From assembly GCF_018446385.1 (NCBI RefSeq), contig NC_055992.1, forward strand, positions 98,722,947 through 98,786,946: a DNA stretch of 64,000 nucleotides. Reading direction: 5' to 3'. Source of the DNA: Zingiber officinale. Lineage: Eukaryota; Streptophyta; Magnoliopsida; Zingiberales; Zingiberaceae. Position numbers and translations under genes: made by a program. Shown here one piece after another: positions 12,040 to 22,987 of this stretch; positions within the stretch are counted from its first letter, which is position 1, and each line of letters starts with the position of its first letter. The notes below the pieces were generated by a model. It did no database searches and was not told where the DNA came from. It worked only from the letters and a program-made list of their open reading frames with translations.

Positions 12040-12960
12040 GCATGATTATATTTTCTATGATAGGTGATGTGTTCATTTATGTATACCTATGAACCATGCA
12101 TGATAATGTCTCTTATGAGGTGATATGTGATCAAGTATGCATACTTTACGATATGACAAGTAATATGCTTATTTATGTATGCTTATGATCCATGCATGAT
12201 AATGTCTCTTATGATGTGCTATGTGCCCAAGTATGCATGCTTTATGATATGATAAGTAAAGGCCTAAGAGTTGCTTCCCTTTATGTTGGGATTAAGAGCA
12301 CTCTTTATGATATGATAAGTGAAGGCCTAAGAGTTGCTTCCCCTTGGGGACTAAGAGCACTCTTCATGATATGACAAGATATGATATGCTATGTTATGAC
12401 ATGAACCATGATATGCTATTTTACTTTGTATGGCTTGTACCAAGGGTGAGCTCCATAAACGCCCCTAGGCCGACGGACTATGAACGGGTCTAGTAAAAAG
12501 GGATAGGCTCCTTAGTACACCCCTAGGTCGACGGTCATAGTACGGACCTAGTTTCCTAGTAGATTCGAGGCTAGCTACTCTGTCCTAGGGACTGCGCGCA
12601 TTTATGTATGTATGTGGTACAAGCCGGACCCTCATGATGATATTATGTTCAAGTACTATATGATATGTTTAAAGACATCTTGCACATGACATGACACATG
12701 TTTTAAAAGACATCTTGCATGATATGATTTATGATATGATATGCTCTTATGATTTATATGACATGATGCTCCTATGATTTATGATATGATATGCTTTTAT
12801 GATTTATATGACATGATGCTCTTATGATTTATGATATGATATAACATGATGTTCTTTATGAGATGACATGTTATGATGCTATGTTTTCACAATATGATGT
12901 TAGATGATTATGTTTCCATTGTTATATGCTTATGTGATTATGCTATGATATATGGTTTTT
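12040..12960 (+). repeat. ATGAT-rich low-complexity stretch
   Basis: Dense short repeats of TATGATATGAT and ATGACATGA fill this part of the LTR, broken by a less repetitive block at 12430-12630 that contains two CCCCTAGG(C/T)CGACGG motifs. No genes seen. Confidence 0.7.
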
Positions 12961-13309
12961 GTGAGTAGGAAGGGATCTTACTAAGCCTGTGTGCTTATAG
13001 CTTACTTTCCTTGTACCGCAGATAAAGGCAAAGAATGGATGAACTAGGGGAGCCACAGGAGAGGCAAGAGATGTGTGTGGTGGTGGCTCGGCTAAGACAA
13101 ATAAAAGACCTGCTTATGTTATTTTTTTTATGTTGACATGAACTAAGTTTATTTATGTTAATGTTCCGCTGTTTTACTTTAGAAAGAAATTTTAATATGC
13201 ATGTATGTTTTCGCAAGTAGTAAAGTAACCCCGCCCTACTAGCAGGAGGGGCGGGCGTTACAAGTTAAGTTTGTCGTGATCTAACACTCTGACTGAGTGT
13301 GCAGGCGAA

Positions 13310-13513
13310 GTCCAGACAGGTCGACGGGTTGACCGGATGTCTGACACGAAGTCCAAGCGGGTCGACGGGCTGACCGGATGCTTGGCAAGAAGTCTAACTA
13401 GGTCGACGGGTTGACCGGATAGCTGGCGAGAAGTCCAAGCGGGTCGACGGGCTGACCGGACGCTTGGCGAGAAGTTCAGACGGGTTGAAGGGCTGACCAG
13501 ACGTCTGGCAGAT
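13310..13513 (+). repeat. Array of five 41-bp hairpin units in the Copia-type LTR
   Basis: Five units of about 41 bp begin GAAGTC or GAAGTT. Each has an inner GGTCGACGGG(T/C)TGACC-like stem and outer arms that pair within the unit: CAGAC/GTCTG, CCAAGC/GCTTGG, a partly paired CTAACTA/TAGCTGG, CCAAGC/GCTTGG and CAGAC/GTCTG. Arms differ between units but remain complementary. The array lies about 400 bp upstream of the TATA box. Confidence 0.8.
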
Positions 13514-14662
13514 GAGTGAAGGTAAGTCACTGGAAGGGAGTGACTGTGAGGACGCGTTCCCGGGAAGGAAACATTAGGCGTCGATCCGGCTTAGATCCAT
13601 TTCGGATATCTAAGTCGAGATCGTGACTAGATTTCAGTCTCGAAAAGACGGAATCTAAGTCATACTTTTTATATTGAACTAATAAACTGTGCTAACATTT
13701 TATTTTGCAGGATATACATTATCTAGTTGCCTCAGACTAATCTTGTTTTACAGGAAAGATGTTCCCTGGAAAAAGGTGGTCCGGGTGCCTGGGAGGCAAT
13801 TTTTATCCTATCGCGTCGTCGTCACGTGGAACCCACTGGTTGGACCTGCCACGTCTCACCAGGGCACCCAGAAGGGATCCGAGGCGCCCCGAGCCTCATA
13901 TAAAAGGAGGGTCAGGGGTGGAGTTCAAAACAACAACTGACAAGAAGATCTTCTACTGCTTGCTCTGCTGCTCTGCGCTCCTGCGACGCTAACGAAGTTA
14001 CGACAACACAATTCTCCTTTTCAATTTATTCCTTTGTCGGTATTTCTTTTAGTTTCATTAGCATTTCCTATACGTAGTTTGTAATAAATTTCGAATTGCT
14101 AGTGATTGCACACCGAAAGCACTCAAAGAGTACGGGACTTGGAGTAGGAGTCGACACAGGCTCCGAACCAAGTAAAATTGGTCTGTGTTAGCATTGCTTA
14201 ATTTTTCCGCTCCGTTTAACTCTTATCGAAGAATTTTTCATAATCGATATTCACTCCCCTTTATCGAAACATCATGATCCAACAGAAGCTACCTCGTTCG
14301 ATCCGACACCATCCTTACCTGAGCCGTCGTCAGAGGCTGTTGCTGTCCTCCCAATCTACTTTTTGCCACCGCCCCGGATCCTACATAGGCCTCGGGCGTC
14401 CCGGATCAACGTCGCATCGACTGCTACTCGCTCCGGTCCAGCAGTCTCCTCCTCGTCAGACCCGAGCGGACGACGGTCGGTGATGGCAACTATCAACCTT
14501 CCGACAGAGGATTATCTGGAGTAGTGCGCCCGTCCGACCGTCCCCGAACAAAAGATCATAATTTGCGAGCCGCTTGCCGGCGTTTGGGAGGAAGCGCGAG
14601 CCCGAGCAGCCACGATATCACCGAGAGCACTTGGGAACAACCATCTCCAGATGGCCATGGGG

Positions 14663-14735
14663 GTAAGTATTTTCATCATTTCATACCATTCCTTCGATAG
14701 GCGTTAAATAATAATATTTTTCTATTTCTTTGCAG
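14663..14735 (+). other. Second putative intron of the antisense gene
   Basis: Donor GTAAGTATT and acceptor TTCTTTGCAG, 73 bp, AT-rich. The homologous intron in the second element (from 35750) keeps GTAAGTA but its acceptor reads GCAA. Confidence 0.7.
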
Positions 14736-15649
14736 TACTGGGTGGAAAATGTGGTCATGTGCCAACGACTTGCCCTTATGGAGGAAGAGCCGAAGAAGAT
14801 CAAGATTTCTGGTGGTGCCTCTTCCTCCCAGGGTCCATCGGTCGCTCAACTGCAGGTCGATCTGGAAAAGGCCCAACAACTCCTCGGGGAGGAGCAACAG
14901 AAGTCGGTCAATCAGGTTAGTAGGTTGGGCCAGATCGAGGCGCAATTGAAGACTTACGACAAGAAACTCGAGCTGGCCTCCATGAGGAAATAACGAGCCA
15001 TTGCCGACCTGGAGCTGAAGAACCAGGAGGCTTGACGGCTTGCCCAAAAGATCAAGGAGGCCGAGGACTATCTGATCGTCGAGCGGGCATGCTGAACGGT
15101 TGGCGAGGAGTCCCTAAATAAGAAGCTTAAGGAGGCCGAAGGTGCCCTGGAGGCCTCCCATTCGGCTCTGATGGTCTACCAACATGAAGAGCCGAATCGG
15201 TTTGCCATGATGAAGCAGGAGTATCTCGGCTCGGACCAGTTTATTGAAAAAGTAGTCCAAAGGATCATCCGAGCGTTCGAGTTGGCCGTTGATGGGACCA
15301 TCCAACAGCTCAAGGCGGGCGGTCACCTCCCCGAGGCCTTGGCGGATGGTGTTATCAGCTGTAGTCAGCTGAACGACTCTATGTCTGATGTTGTGTTCGA
15401 CTATATAGAGTGAGCTGGAGTCCTGTAAAAGTTTTTTTTCAAGTCTTAAATGTAATCCTGCCGCTCGGTAGCATTTTTTGTGAAATGAACGTTTTGCCCG
15501 CTCATCGGGGCTATTCTTCGTGACTTGTTTGCTCCCATGCTTGGTATCGGGTGTTTCTGCTCGGCTATAATCACAGCTGTCCTGTAGATTTATGAGTCAT
15601 CGATCGTCCATTTGCCGAATTCAAATAAGGTTCCTAACTTCTTCGGGGT

Positions 15650-16311
15650 TTAAAGTCGCCGCTCGACCGTGTGTGATGGTTCGGGTTTAAGGTCGTCGCT
15701 CGACCGTTGGTGGAGACCTAGGTTTAACGTCGCAGCTCGACCGTCGGTGGAGACCTGGGTTTAATGTCGTCCCTCGACGATTTGATGAGGTCTCGGGTTT
15801 AAGGTCGCTGCTCGACCGTCGGTGGAGACTTGGGTTTAACGTTGCCGCTCAATGGTTTGTTGAAGGTTGGAGTTTAAGGTGTCGCTCGACCGTTAGTGGA
15901 GACCTGGGTTTAACGTCGTCGCTCGACGATTTGATGAAGTCTTGGGTTTAAGGTCGCCACTCGACCATCGGTGGAGACCTGGGTTTAACGTCGCCACTCG
16001 ATGATTTGATGAAGACTCGGGTTTAAGGTCACCACTCGACCATCGGTGGAGATCTGGGTTTAACGTCTCCTCTCGACGATTTGATGAAGACTCGGGTTTA
16101 AGGTCGCCGCTCGACCGTCGGTGGAGACTGGGTTTAATATCACCGCTCGACGGTTTGTTGAAGACTCGGGTTTAAGGTCGCCGCTCGACCATCTGTGGAG
16201 ACCTGGGTTTAATGTTGTCGCTCGACAATTTGATGAAGACTCGGGTTTAAGGTCGCCGCTCAACTGTCAGTGGAGACCTGGGTTTAACGTCGTCGCTCGA
16301 CGATTTGATGA
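15650..16311 (+). repeat. Tandem repeats between the convergent antisense gene and pol
   Basis: About nine alternating units of roughly 35 bp, pairing into dimers of about 72 bp. They are built on GGGTTTAAGGTCGCCGCTCG and GGGTTTAACGTCG with GACGATTTGATGAAGAC. The array resumes at 17443-17585 after an insert. The second Tat-type element has the same array at 36980-37600, so it is a conserved part of this family. Hypervariable repeats in this part of Tat/Ogre elements are known. Confidence 0.85.
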
Positions 16312-17442
16312 AGAAAAAAAATGCACAATACAATGTTACAGCGTAGTGTTACCCTCACGTACCACCTCGAACACCACTACATATCCTATGGAGTTTTCAT
16401 CTATGGAGCGACTACCTTCATCGAGTCGTCGACGGCGGGCTGCATTCCCCATAGGGGCTACATGGAGATCTGGAGTTGGGTTTGAGTCTCCGGAGTGGAG
16501 CTGCAGTTGAGGAGACTGAGGGCCCCACAACTTGTTTTTGTGAGGTGGGGCCATTTGTGTATTTTCAGTGAGGGGGATAGTATAGTGTCCAGTGCTGCTC
16601 ATCTAGTGGGAGGGGGATATTTTGTATCGTGAGGACCATTTTGTGAGAGGGGGCCATTTTGTCAGGGGCGTTAGGGCGGTGTGGCTATGTATGCTGGGTT
16701 GAGGAGGGTTGGGGAGGAGTGATAGGGGTTAGGATGGTGAATAGATCCACCATGATGATCTATCTAGTCCGCAGCAAATGACTCACGGTAAGGACACACC
16801 AAATCCGTTGATAGCTGACCACTTGTTAAAAGTGGGGCGACGATCGATTGCGGGATGATAGCTCAAGTATGAGGGACTTGGGATCCCTGTCCCCTCCACA
16901 CTAGGGTTGGACCGCGCACGGTAGCAGACAGTTGTGGACATCGCCATGGACAGAGTGGCACATGTGGATGAGGTTGAGGATGTGATATGGGCCAGACTAT
17001 TGACACTCATGATGCGGACACAGGATGACTGTTACTACGGATAGGTAGGTTACGGATAGCATATCAGTGCCAGTGCCAGTGGACTGGATGACTGTTGACA
17101 CTAGTATCCTAGCAGGCCAGTGCCATGGAGTACGAGACAGTGGTTTTGGATAGGTGCGGACAGTGCATGATACTGATGGTTAGAGGCTGGTGCAATGAGG
17201 CAGCAAGACAGGATATGGGCTCTTACAGTCCACATCCATGTGAGGATAGATGCATTTTGAGTGGATGGCATAGTGAGAGTAGGGATGTATTTTGAGTGGT
17301 TGGTATAGTGAGAGTATAGGACATGTATACCTCCGATTACCAGCAGGATCTGACACTTTGTCAAACCTGACTGGATATCCTAGGACATGTAGATTGTATG
17401 CCTTTTTCTTGATGATATATAATTTACCTTTCATAAAAAAAA
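16312..17442. mobile_element. Unidentified 1.13-kb insert between two A8 runs
   Basis: This block interrupts the tandem array. It lies between AAAAAAAA at 16314-16321 and AAAAAAAA at 17435-17442, and three bases of the array (CTC) appear lost. It has a G-rich middle (16540-16760) and two partial repeats (TTTTGAGTGG near 17252 and 17290). I found no terminal inverted repeat and no recognisable protein. A retroposed transcript with a poly-A end or a non-autonomous transposon would both fit; identity unknown. Confidence 0.5.
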
Positions 17443-17585
17443 GGGTTTAAGGTCACCGTTCGACCGTCGGTGGATACCTGTGTTTAACGTCGCTGCTCAA
17501 CGATTTGATGAAGACTCGGGTTTAAGGTCGCCGCTCGACCATCAGTGGAGACCTGGGTTTAATGTCGCCGCTCGACGATTTGACT
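17443..17585 (+). repeat. Continuation of the Tat-type tandem array
   Basis: Two further dimer units of the 15650-16311 array lie on the other side of the insert, then the sequence passes into the 3' end of the integrase region. Confidence 0.8.
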
Positions 17586-17689
17586 TGCCGTTCGACATGA
17601 AATTTTTGCAGCCTTCTGCTTTTGATTTCAGTCCTGCACTCAAAGGGCGTAGGGATAAAGAAAATACATTGATTACATCAGCGTACCTC

Positions 17690-18981
17690 TCATCTGGTTC
17701 GGTATGGCTGGAGATGATTCGCTCTCAATAGACGTTCTAATCGTCGCCCGTCCTCATCCTCAAGGTAGTAGGCGCTCGAGCGGAGCTTTTCCACGATCCT
17801 GAAGGGTCCGACCCATGGAGCTTCCAACTTGGTGACATCGCTGACCGACTTTACATTCTTCTACACAAAGTCACCGACTTGAAATGATCTTGGGATCACC
17901 CTTCAATTGTAGTTCTACTTTATCCTCTGTCACTAGGTCATTAGCCGGACGACGGCTTTAGCACATGCCTCGTCCACCAAGTCCAGCTCTAGGAGTCTTT
18001 GCTCGACGTTGTCCTCATCATAGTATTGTAGCCGGTCGGACTCTACTCCAACTTTAACGGGGATGACCGCTTCACCGCCGTACACCAAGTGAAAGGGGGT
18101 TGCTCCTGTTCCTTCTTTGGGGGTCGTGCGGATTGCCCACATCACGCTGGGGAGTTCGTCCACCCAGCTCCCTCCCATATGGTCGAGCCGCGCGCGTAGG
18201 ATCCGCAATATCTCTCGATTGGCGACTTCTGTCTGCCCATTACTTTGAGGATATGCTACCGAGGTGAAGGCCTGCTGGATGCCATACCCCTCGCACCATT
18301 CCTTGAGTTCTTGACTAACGAACTGTCTCCCGTTGTCCGAGATAAGCCGGCGAAGGATGCCGAATCAGCAAATGATGTGCTGTCAGATGAACTTCTTAAC
18401 CATCTGTTCGGTTATCCTGGCCAACGGCTCGACTTCAACCCACTTGGAGAAATAGTCGACCACGACAAGCAGGAACTTTCGCTGACCTATCGCCATTGGG
18501 AAGGGTCTCACGATATCCATGCCCCATTGGTCGAACGGGCAAGACACAGTAGACGCTTTCATTTCCTCGGTCGACCGATGCGAAAAGGTGTGATACTTCT
18601 AACAGGACAAGCAGGTGGTGACTGTTCGAGCAGCGCCCTCCTGGAGGGTCGGCCAAAAGTATCTCCGGCCAGGAGGATCTTCCTTGCTAATGAGCGGTCG
18701 CCCGGGTGCCTGCCGCAGGATCCTTCATGCATCTCTCGTAGTATGTACTCGGCGTCTTCTGATCCGATGCACTTAAGAAGAGGTCTAGCGAAGGCTTTTT
18801 TGTAGAGTTGATCCTCGATCAGAGTGAACTGACCTACTCTTTTTCTCAATAAGTATGCCTCTTCCTGATCAGAGGGTGTAGCTCCCGATCGTAGAAATTC
18901 TACCAGCGCCATTCTCCAGCTGCTTGGGAAGGTGAGCCCCTCCATCCGATCAATGTGGGCCACCCACACCTGCTCGATCAA
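17690..18981 (-). pseudogene. Tat-type integrase remnant
   Basis: Read on the minus strand, the zinc-binding N-terminus is visible (ILREMHEGSCGRHPGDRSLA), then in shifted frames a catalytic core. The C-terminal half (MRILRARLDHMGGSWVDELP, then TPFHLVYGGEAVIPVKVGVE) lies at 17933-18208, and the end (LEAPWVGPFRI-type) reaches about 17690. The order fits a Tat-type integrase without a chromodomain. Several frameshifts and stops break it. The plus-strand frame 18245-18805 is its shadow. Confidence 0.85.
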
Positions 18982-19563
18982 CTATGATATGACGATCGGG
19001 GATAGAGAGTTGGCTAGTTTGGCCAATTCGTCTGCAGCTTGATTCTCCGCGTGGGGGATCTTTTGTATAGTGACCTCTCGAAAATTGGCCTTCAGCTTTT
19101 CAAAAGCTTCAGCGTAGAGCTTCAGCCTTGTGTTACTTATCTTGAATGTCCCAGTAAGCTGTTGAGCGGCTAATTGAGAATCCGAGTGAATGAGAACCTT
19201 AATGGCTCTGATGTGCCGGGCGACTTGCAAACCGGCTATTAGCGCCTCGTATTCGGCTTCATTATTTGTTGCCCTATAGTCCAGTTGATCGAACAGTTGC
19301 ATCCAATCGTCCTAAGGGGAGATGAGCAGTATGTCGATCCCGCTCCCCTGCCGAGTGGATGACCCATCCATATATATTTTCCAGATTGAGTCAGGCTCAG
19401 GATCTTGTACCTCCGTGATGAAATCCGCCAAGGATTGTGCCTTGATGGCCGCTCGGGGCTGATATTGGATATCGAACTCGCTGAGCTCTGTTGTCCACTT
19501 GATCAGCCATCCGGAAGCCTCAGGATTGAGGAGGACTCTCTCCAAAGGACTATTGGTCATCAC
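18982..19563 (-). pseudogene. RNase H remnant of the Tat-type element
   Basis: The frame at 19563-19312 includes SPLERVLLNPEASGWLIKWT and the catalytic-type segment IYMDGSSTRQGSG. The frame at 19302-18982 continues with YRATNNEAEYEALIAGLQ and LIHSDSQLAAQQLTG. A frameshift near 19305 separates them. Typical of the plant Tat RNase H domain with its second-aspartate motif HSDSQL present. Confidence 0.85.
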
Positions 19564-19757
19564 AATGATAGTGTCACGAGGAAATACGGGCCGAGCCTCT
19601 GAGCGGTGAGTACTAATGCGAAAGCAAGCTTCTCGAGACTAGTGTAGTTGGACTCGGCGTCTTTTAATATGTGACTTAGGAAATACACTAGTTGTTCTTC
19701 GCCATTCTGACGGACTAGTGCCGAGCTGACAGCATGCTCGGTCGAGGATAGATAGAT

Positions 19758-20562
19758 TCAGAGCGGCTCACCGGTAGTTGGCTTAGCCAGTACAGGCAAC
19801 GAGTTCAGATACGCCTTGAGTTCCTCGAATGCCCGGTCGCACTCCTCGTTCCACTGAAATTTCGTGGCTCGGCGTAATATCTTGAAGAAGGGCAGGCTTC
19901 GGTCGGATGATTTGGAACTGAACCGAGATAGTGCAGTTATCTGACCGGTGAGACATTGGGCTTCCTTTCGGTTTCTGGGGGGCGACATATCCTGTAGCGC
20001 CTTCTCCTTGCTAGGATTTGCTTCGATTCCCCGTTCGGTAACGATGTAGCTCAGAAATCGCCCACTCTTTGCGCTGAACAAACACTTGATCGGATTTAGC
20101 TTGATCCTGTACGTCCTCACCGTCTGGAACGTCTCCGTGACATCTGCACATAGATCAGCAGCTCGGAGGGACTTAATTAGCATATCGTCCACATATACCT
20201 CCATATTGCGGCCGATCTGTCGCCGAAACACTTTGTTCATCAGTCTTTGATATGTGGCCCCAACATTCTTTAGTCCGAACGCCATAATATTGTAGCAGTA
20301 CGTATCCGAACGACATAATATTGTAGCAATACGTATCGTCGGTTGTGATGAAGCTAACCTTCTCTTGATCTTCCTGGGCGAGCGGTACTTGATGGTATCC
20401 TTGATACGCGTCAAGTATGCATATCAACTCGCATCCGACAGTGGAGTCCACCACCTGGTCAATCCGAGGTAGGGGGTAGAAGTCCTTTGGGCAAACTTTA
20501 TTGAGGTCCCAGAAGTCGATGTAGACCCTCCACTTATTCCCTGGCTTGGAGACCAACACCAC
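19758..20562 (-). pseudogene. Reverse transcriptase remnant of the Tat-type element
   Basis: Visible RT motifs are KWRVYIDFWDLNKVCPKDFY, the catalytic-type box MEVYVDDMLIKS and the thumb region FLSYIVTERGIEANP. A 31-bp direct duplication (20276-20306 and 20307-20337) between the palm motifs shifts the frame, so the domain is split. A poorly conserved N-terminal part continues upstream to about 20900. Confidence 0.88.
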
Positions 20563-21076
20563 ATTGGCAAGTCAGCTCGGGAACTAAACTTCACGTATGT
20601 GGCCGACCTCCAAGAGCTTTTCTATCTCTGCTCGGATGGTCAAATTCTACTCAGCACTGAAGTCTCTCTTCCTCTGCTTTACAGGACGAGCATCCGGTCG
20701 GACATGGAACTCATGCTGGGCGACGTTCGGGGAGATGCCGGCCAGTTCATGCGTCGATCATGCAAACATGTCATGGTTCTGCTGGAGACATGTGATCAGC
20801 TCAGTTTTTTGCTCGGCCTCCAGATCGGCAGCAATGAAGTAGTTGCTTCTGCTCGGCTCGGGTGGATCTGTACTTCTTCCTTCTCCTCATAAACCAAAGT
20901 AGGGGCTTTTCAGTTACGGCATTTACCTCCAGCCAGGGTGCTTTCTGTACGAACTTCGCCTCCATCTTGACCATTTCGACATAGCAACGCCAAGCGGCCA
21001 ACTGATCACCCTTTATCTCTCCTACACGATCTTCCACCGGGAACTTGATCTTCTGGCAGAAGGTTAAGACGACCGC

Positions 21077-21454
21077 TCAGAATTCATTGAGGGTCGGTCG
21101 GCCCAAAATGACGGTGTAGGCCGAGGAGGCGTCTACCACGATGAAGTTTGTGGCCCTCGTCCTTCGGAGCGACTCCTCTCCAAGTGATATGGCCAGCTTG
21201 ACTTGGTCGATCGGTTGAACCTCATTGTTGGTGAACCCGTACAACGGGGTTGTCATCAGCAGCAGGTCGCCCCGATCGATTTGGAGTTGATCAAATGCCT
21301 TCTTGAAGATGATATTGACCGAGCTACCTGTGTCAATGAACACACGATGAATGGTATTGTTTGCGATTACCGCTCGGATAATGAGGGCATCGTCGTGCGA
21401 CACTTCAACTCCTTCGAGATCCTTGGGGTTGAAACTGATCTCGGGTCCGCTCAC
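21077..21454 (-). pseudogene. Aspartic protease domain of the Tat-type element
   Basis: A 125-aa open stretch contains the retroviral-type protease motif VFIDTGSSVNIIF and the later VILGRPTLNEF, which fits the ILG flap/C-terminal motif. The local frame is intact but upstream and downstream frames are broken. Confidence 0.85.
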
Positions 21455-21675
21455 ATTCTCCCTGCTGCAGCCAACAGTGTGGATCTCCAGCCGCCGAACG
21501 TATAATTTTCTGGCTCAGTTGGAGTCTCCGCTAGTCGGTCCACCAACTATAATGTTGATCTCACCTTGCACCGCGTTACTCCTGTTCTCCTCCTCCCGAG
21601 CGGATGGTCTGCTTTGATCATGTGTGGCTCAGTCGGGTTCGGTGCTTCTTCGATGGGGTTGCTGCGATGATCTCC

Positions 21676-22941
21676 TTACTTCCTCTCTCCGTTTGGCATT
21701 GTGGTGCCCGTGTCGCTGGTCAGGAGAGGGAGACCCACGACGTTAACTTCTGGGCGCCGGTTGGGCGACTGAGTTGAATCCGCAACAGTCACGGGTATTG
21801 TGGATTGTTGACTGATGAAAGGAACAAAACATGGGGGTCCATACCTTTCCTTGTGGTTTTGGGCGCCCGGAGGCCACATGCTGAACGACGTGTGACCTTG
21901 CTTCCTGATGTGGCCATGCTCCTTCGGCTCGGGGCCCGCGTGGTGGCTGATGGCTGATTGGCAAACTTTGTTCGGTCGGCGCTGACGGCTCGGATGACGT
22001 TTCTTTTCTTCTTGTTGCCTGGGCTTCTTCCACGTTTATGTATTCGTTGACCTTTTCAACATGTGGTCGTAATCCCGAGGCGACTTTCAGATGAGCGACC
22101 AGAAGAAGTCCCCGTCAACGAGCCCTTGGGTGAAGGCGTTCATCATGGTCTCCAAGGAGACTGAGGGTATGTCCATGTCCACTTGGTTGAAGCGTTGGAT
22201 GCATGCCCGGAGGGACTTTCTGGGGCCTTGTTTTATGGAGAATAGGCTGACGCTCGTCTTTTGGTAGTGCCTGCTGCTAGCGAAATGATGTAGGAAGGCC
22301 ATTCGAAAGTCCTTGAAGTTTTGGATGGACCTGTCTGGCAGCCTTCTGAACCATCGTTGTGCCGAGCCGGAGAGCGTGGTGAGGAAGACTTGGCACATGA
22401 CTCCCTCTGTGTACTGATGAAGAGTAGCAGCGTTATCGAACTTATCAAGATGGTCGTCTAGGTCGGTCGACCGGTTATATTCTCCAATCACCAAGGGAGT
22501 GTAGTGCCTTGGTAGCGGATCTTGTAGGATTGCCTCGGAGAACTGGCGGTTGATCCGCTCGGGCGACGAATCAGCTCGGGGCACCTTGCCTTTCCTTGCG
22601 TCCCGCACGGGTGCTTCATCTGAAGAAGAGTCCCTTCCTTGATTGGCTTGAGCAATCTTGGAGGGCGTTTGAAACAAGGCTCGATGGAATGGAATAGGCA
22701 CGGGTGGAGTCTCCCCGTGAGTGTCGGTTGGCCCATTATTCTACCCCCAGATGGACAATTGCTCCGGTCGGTCTTCATGGGCCGCTCGACCTCCTGAGGC
22801 CAATGTTGCTTGTTGAGCCAGTCGATTGGCTAGCGCTCTTTGCTGCTGTTGCTCGACTAACTTTGCCTCTCGCAATTGTACAAGTGCATTGAGCTCCTCT
22901 TGAGTGAGTGTCACCGTGTGAAGTCGTCCAGCTTCTTCCAT
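21676..22941 (-). pseudogene. Gag remnant of the Tat-type element
   Basis: The likely start is at 22941 (MEEAGRLHTVTLTQEELNAL), just after the primer site, followed by a glutamine-rich stretch. In a shifted frame, 22701-22087 carries the retrotransposon gag core (PLPRHYTPLVIGEYNRSTD, SAQRWFRRLPDRSI, FLHHFASSRHYQK). 22033-21676 holds the basic C-terminal part. At least two frameshifts. Confidence 0.85.
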
Positions 22942-22965
22942 TCTCTCGGCTCGGATGCAGGTGTG

Positions 22966-22983
22966 TTCCCATAGACGACGCCA
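22966..22983 (-). other. Primer-binding site of the Tat-type element
   Basis: Directly inside the 5' LTR the minus strand reads TGGCGTCGTCTATGGGAA. This resembles the TGGCGCC-type primer sites of Tat-lineage elements with small changes. Confidence 0.65.
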
Positions 22984-22987
22984 AATT

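Larger units (their letters stand above)
9853..13262 (+). mobile_element. Chromovirus solo LTR, 3.4 kb (TSD AGTTA)
   Basis: It runs from TGTAACACCCACG (9853) to GGGCGTTACA (13262), with AGTTA at both 9848-9852 and 13263-13267. The start and end motifs and length fit a Tekay-like chromovirus LTR. It contains a satellite-like array (10620-11970) and a TATGATA-rich stretch (12040-12960). It is the innermost and youngest layer of a three-level nest. No coding potential. Confidence 0.95.
9788..14284 (+). mobile_element. Copia-type solo LTR split by a second insertion (TSD GAAGC)
   Basis: The LTR starts TGTTGGTGTGG at 9788, ends ATGATCCAACA at 14284, and is flanked by GAAGC at 9783-9787 and 14285-14289. 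The net length is 1082 bp once the chromovirus LTR and its duplicated target are removed. It has a five-unit hairpin array (13310-13513), a TATAAAAGG box near 13899, and no internal region, so it is a solo LTR left by LTR-LTR recombination. It interrupts the antisense gene of the Tat-type element. Confidence 0.92.
8660..15413 (+). pseudogene. Antisense gene (aORF) of the Tat-type element: gypsy-type transposon domain plus coiled coil, split by insertions
   Basis: The gene runs opposite to gag-pol, between the integrase end and the 3' LTR. From ATG 8660 it encodes a segment resembling the 'putative gypsy type transposon' family (PF04195), for example FPIHPFIIEVCNYF, FFDKMLTSNKHWKEYFF and MLAGQKYDIHRLLHEGVMYI. 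Introns are recognisable at 9357-9417 and 14663-14735. A low-complexity linker (9420-9787 and from 14285) is interrupted by the nested LTRs at 9788-14284. The C-terminal part (14736-15413) is charged and coiled-coil-like (AQLQVDLEKAQQLL), ending in VVFDYIE and a stop at 15411. In-frame stops at 8963 and 9010 and others make it a pseudogene. Antisense ORFs are known in Tat/Retand elements; the function of the protein is unknown. Confidence 0.75.

Noticed and set aside
18245-18805. Plus-strand 186-aa open frame
   Set aside because: It is the complement of the Tat-type integrase, which has recognisable family motifs on the minus strand.
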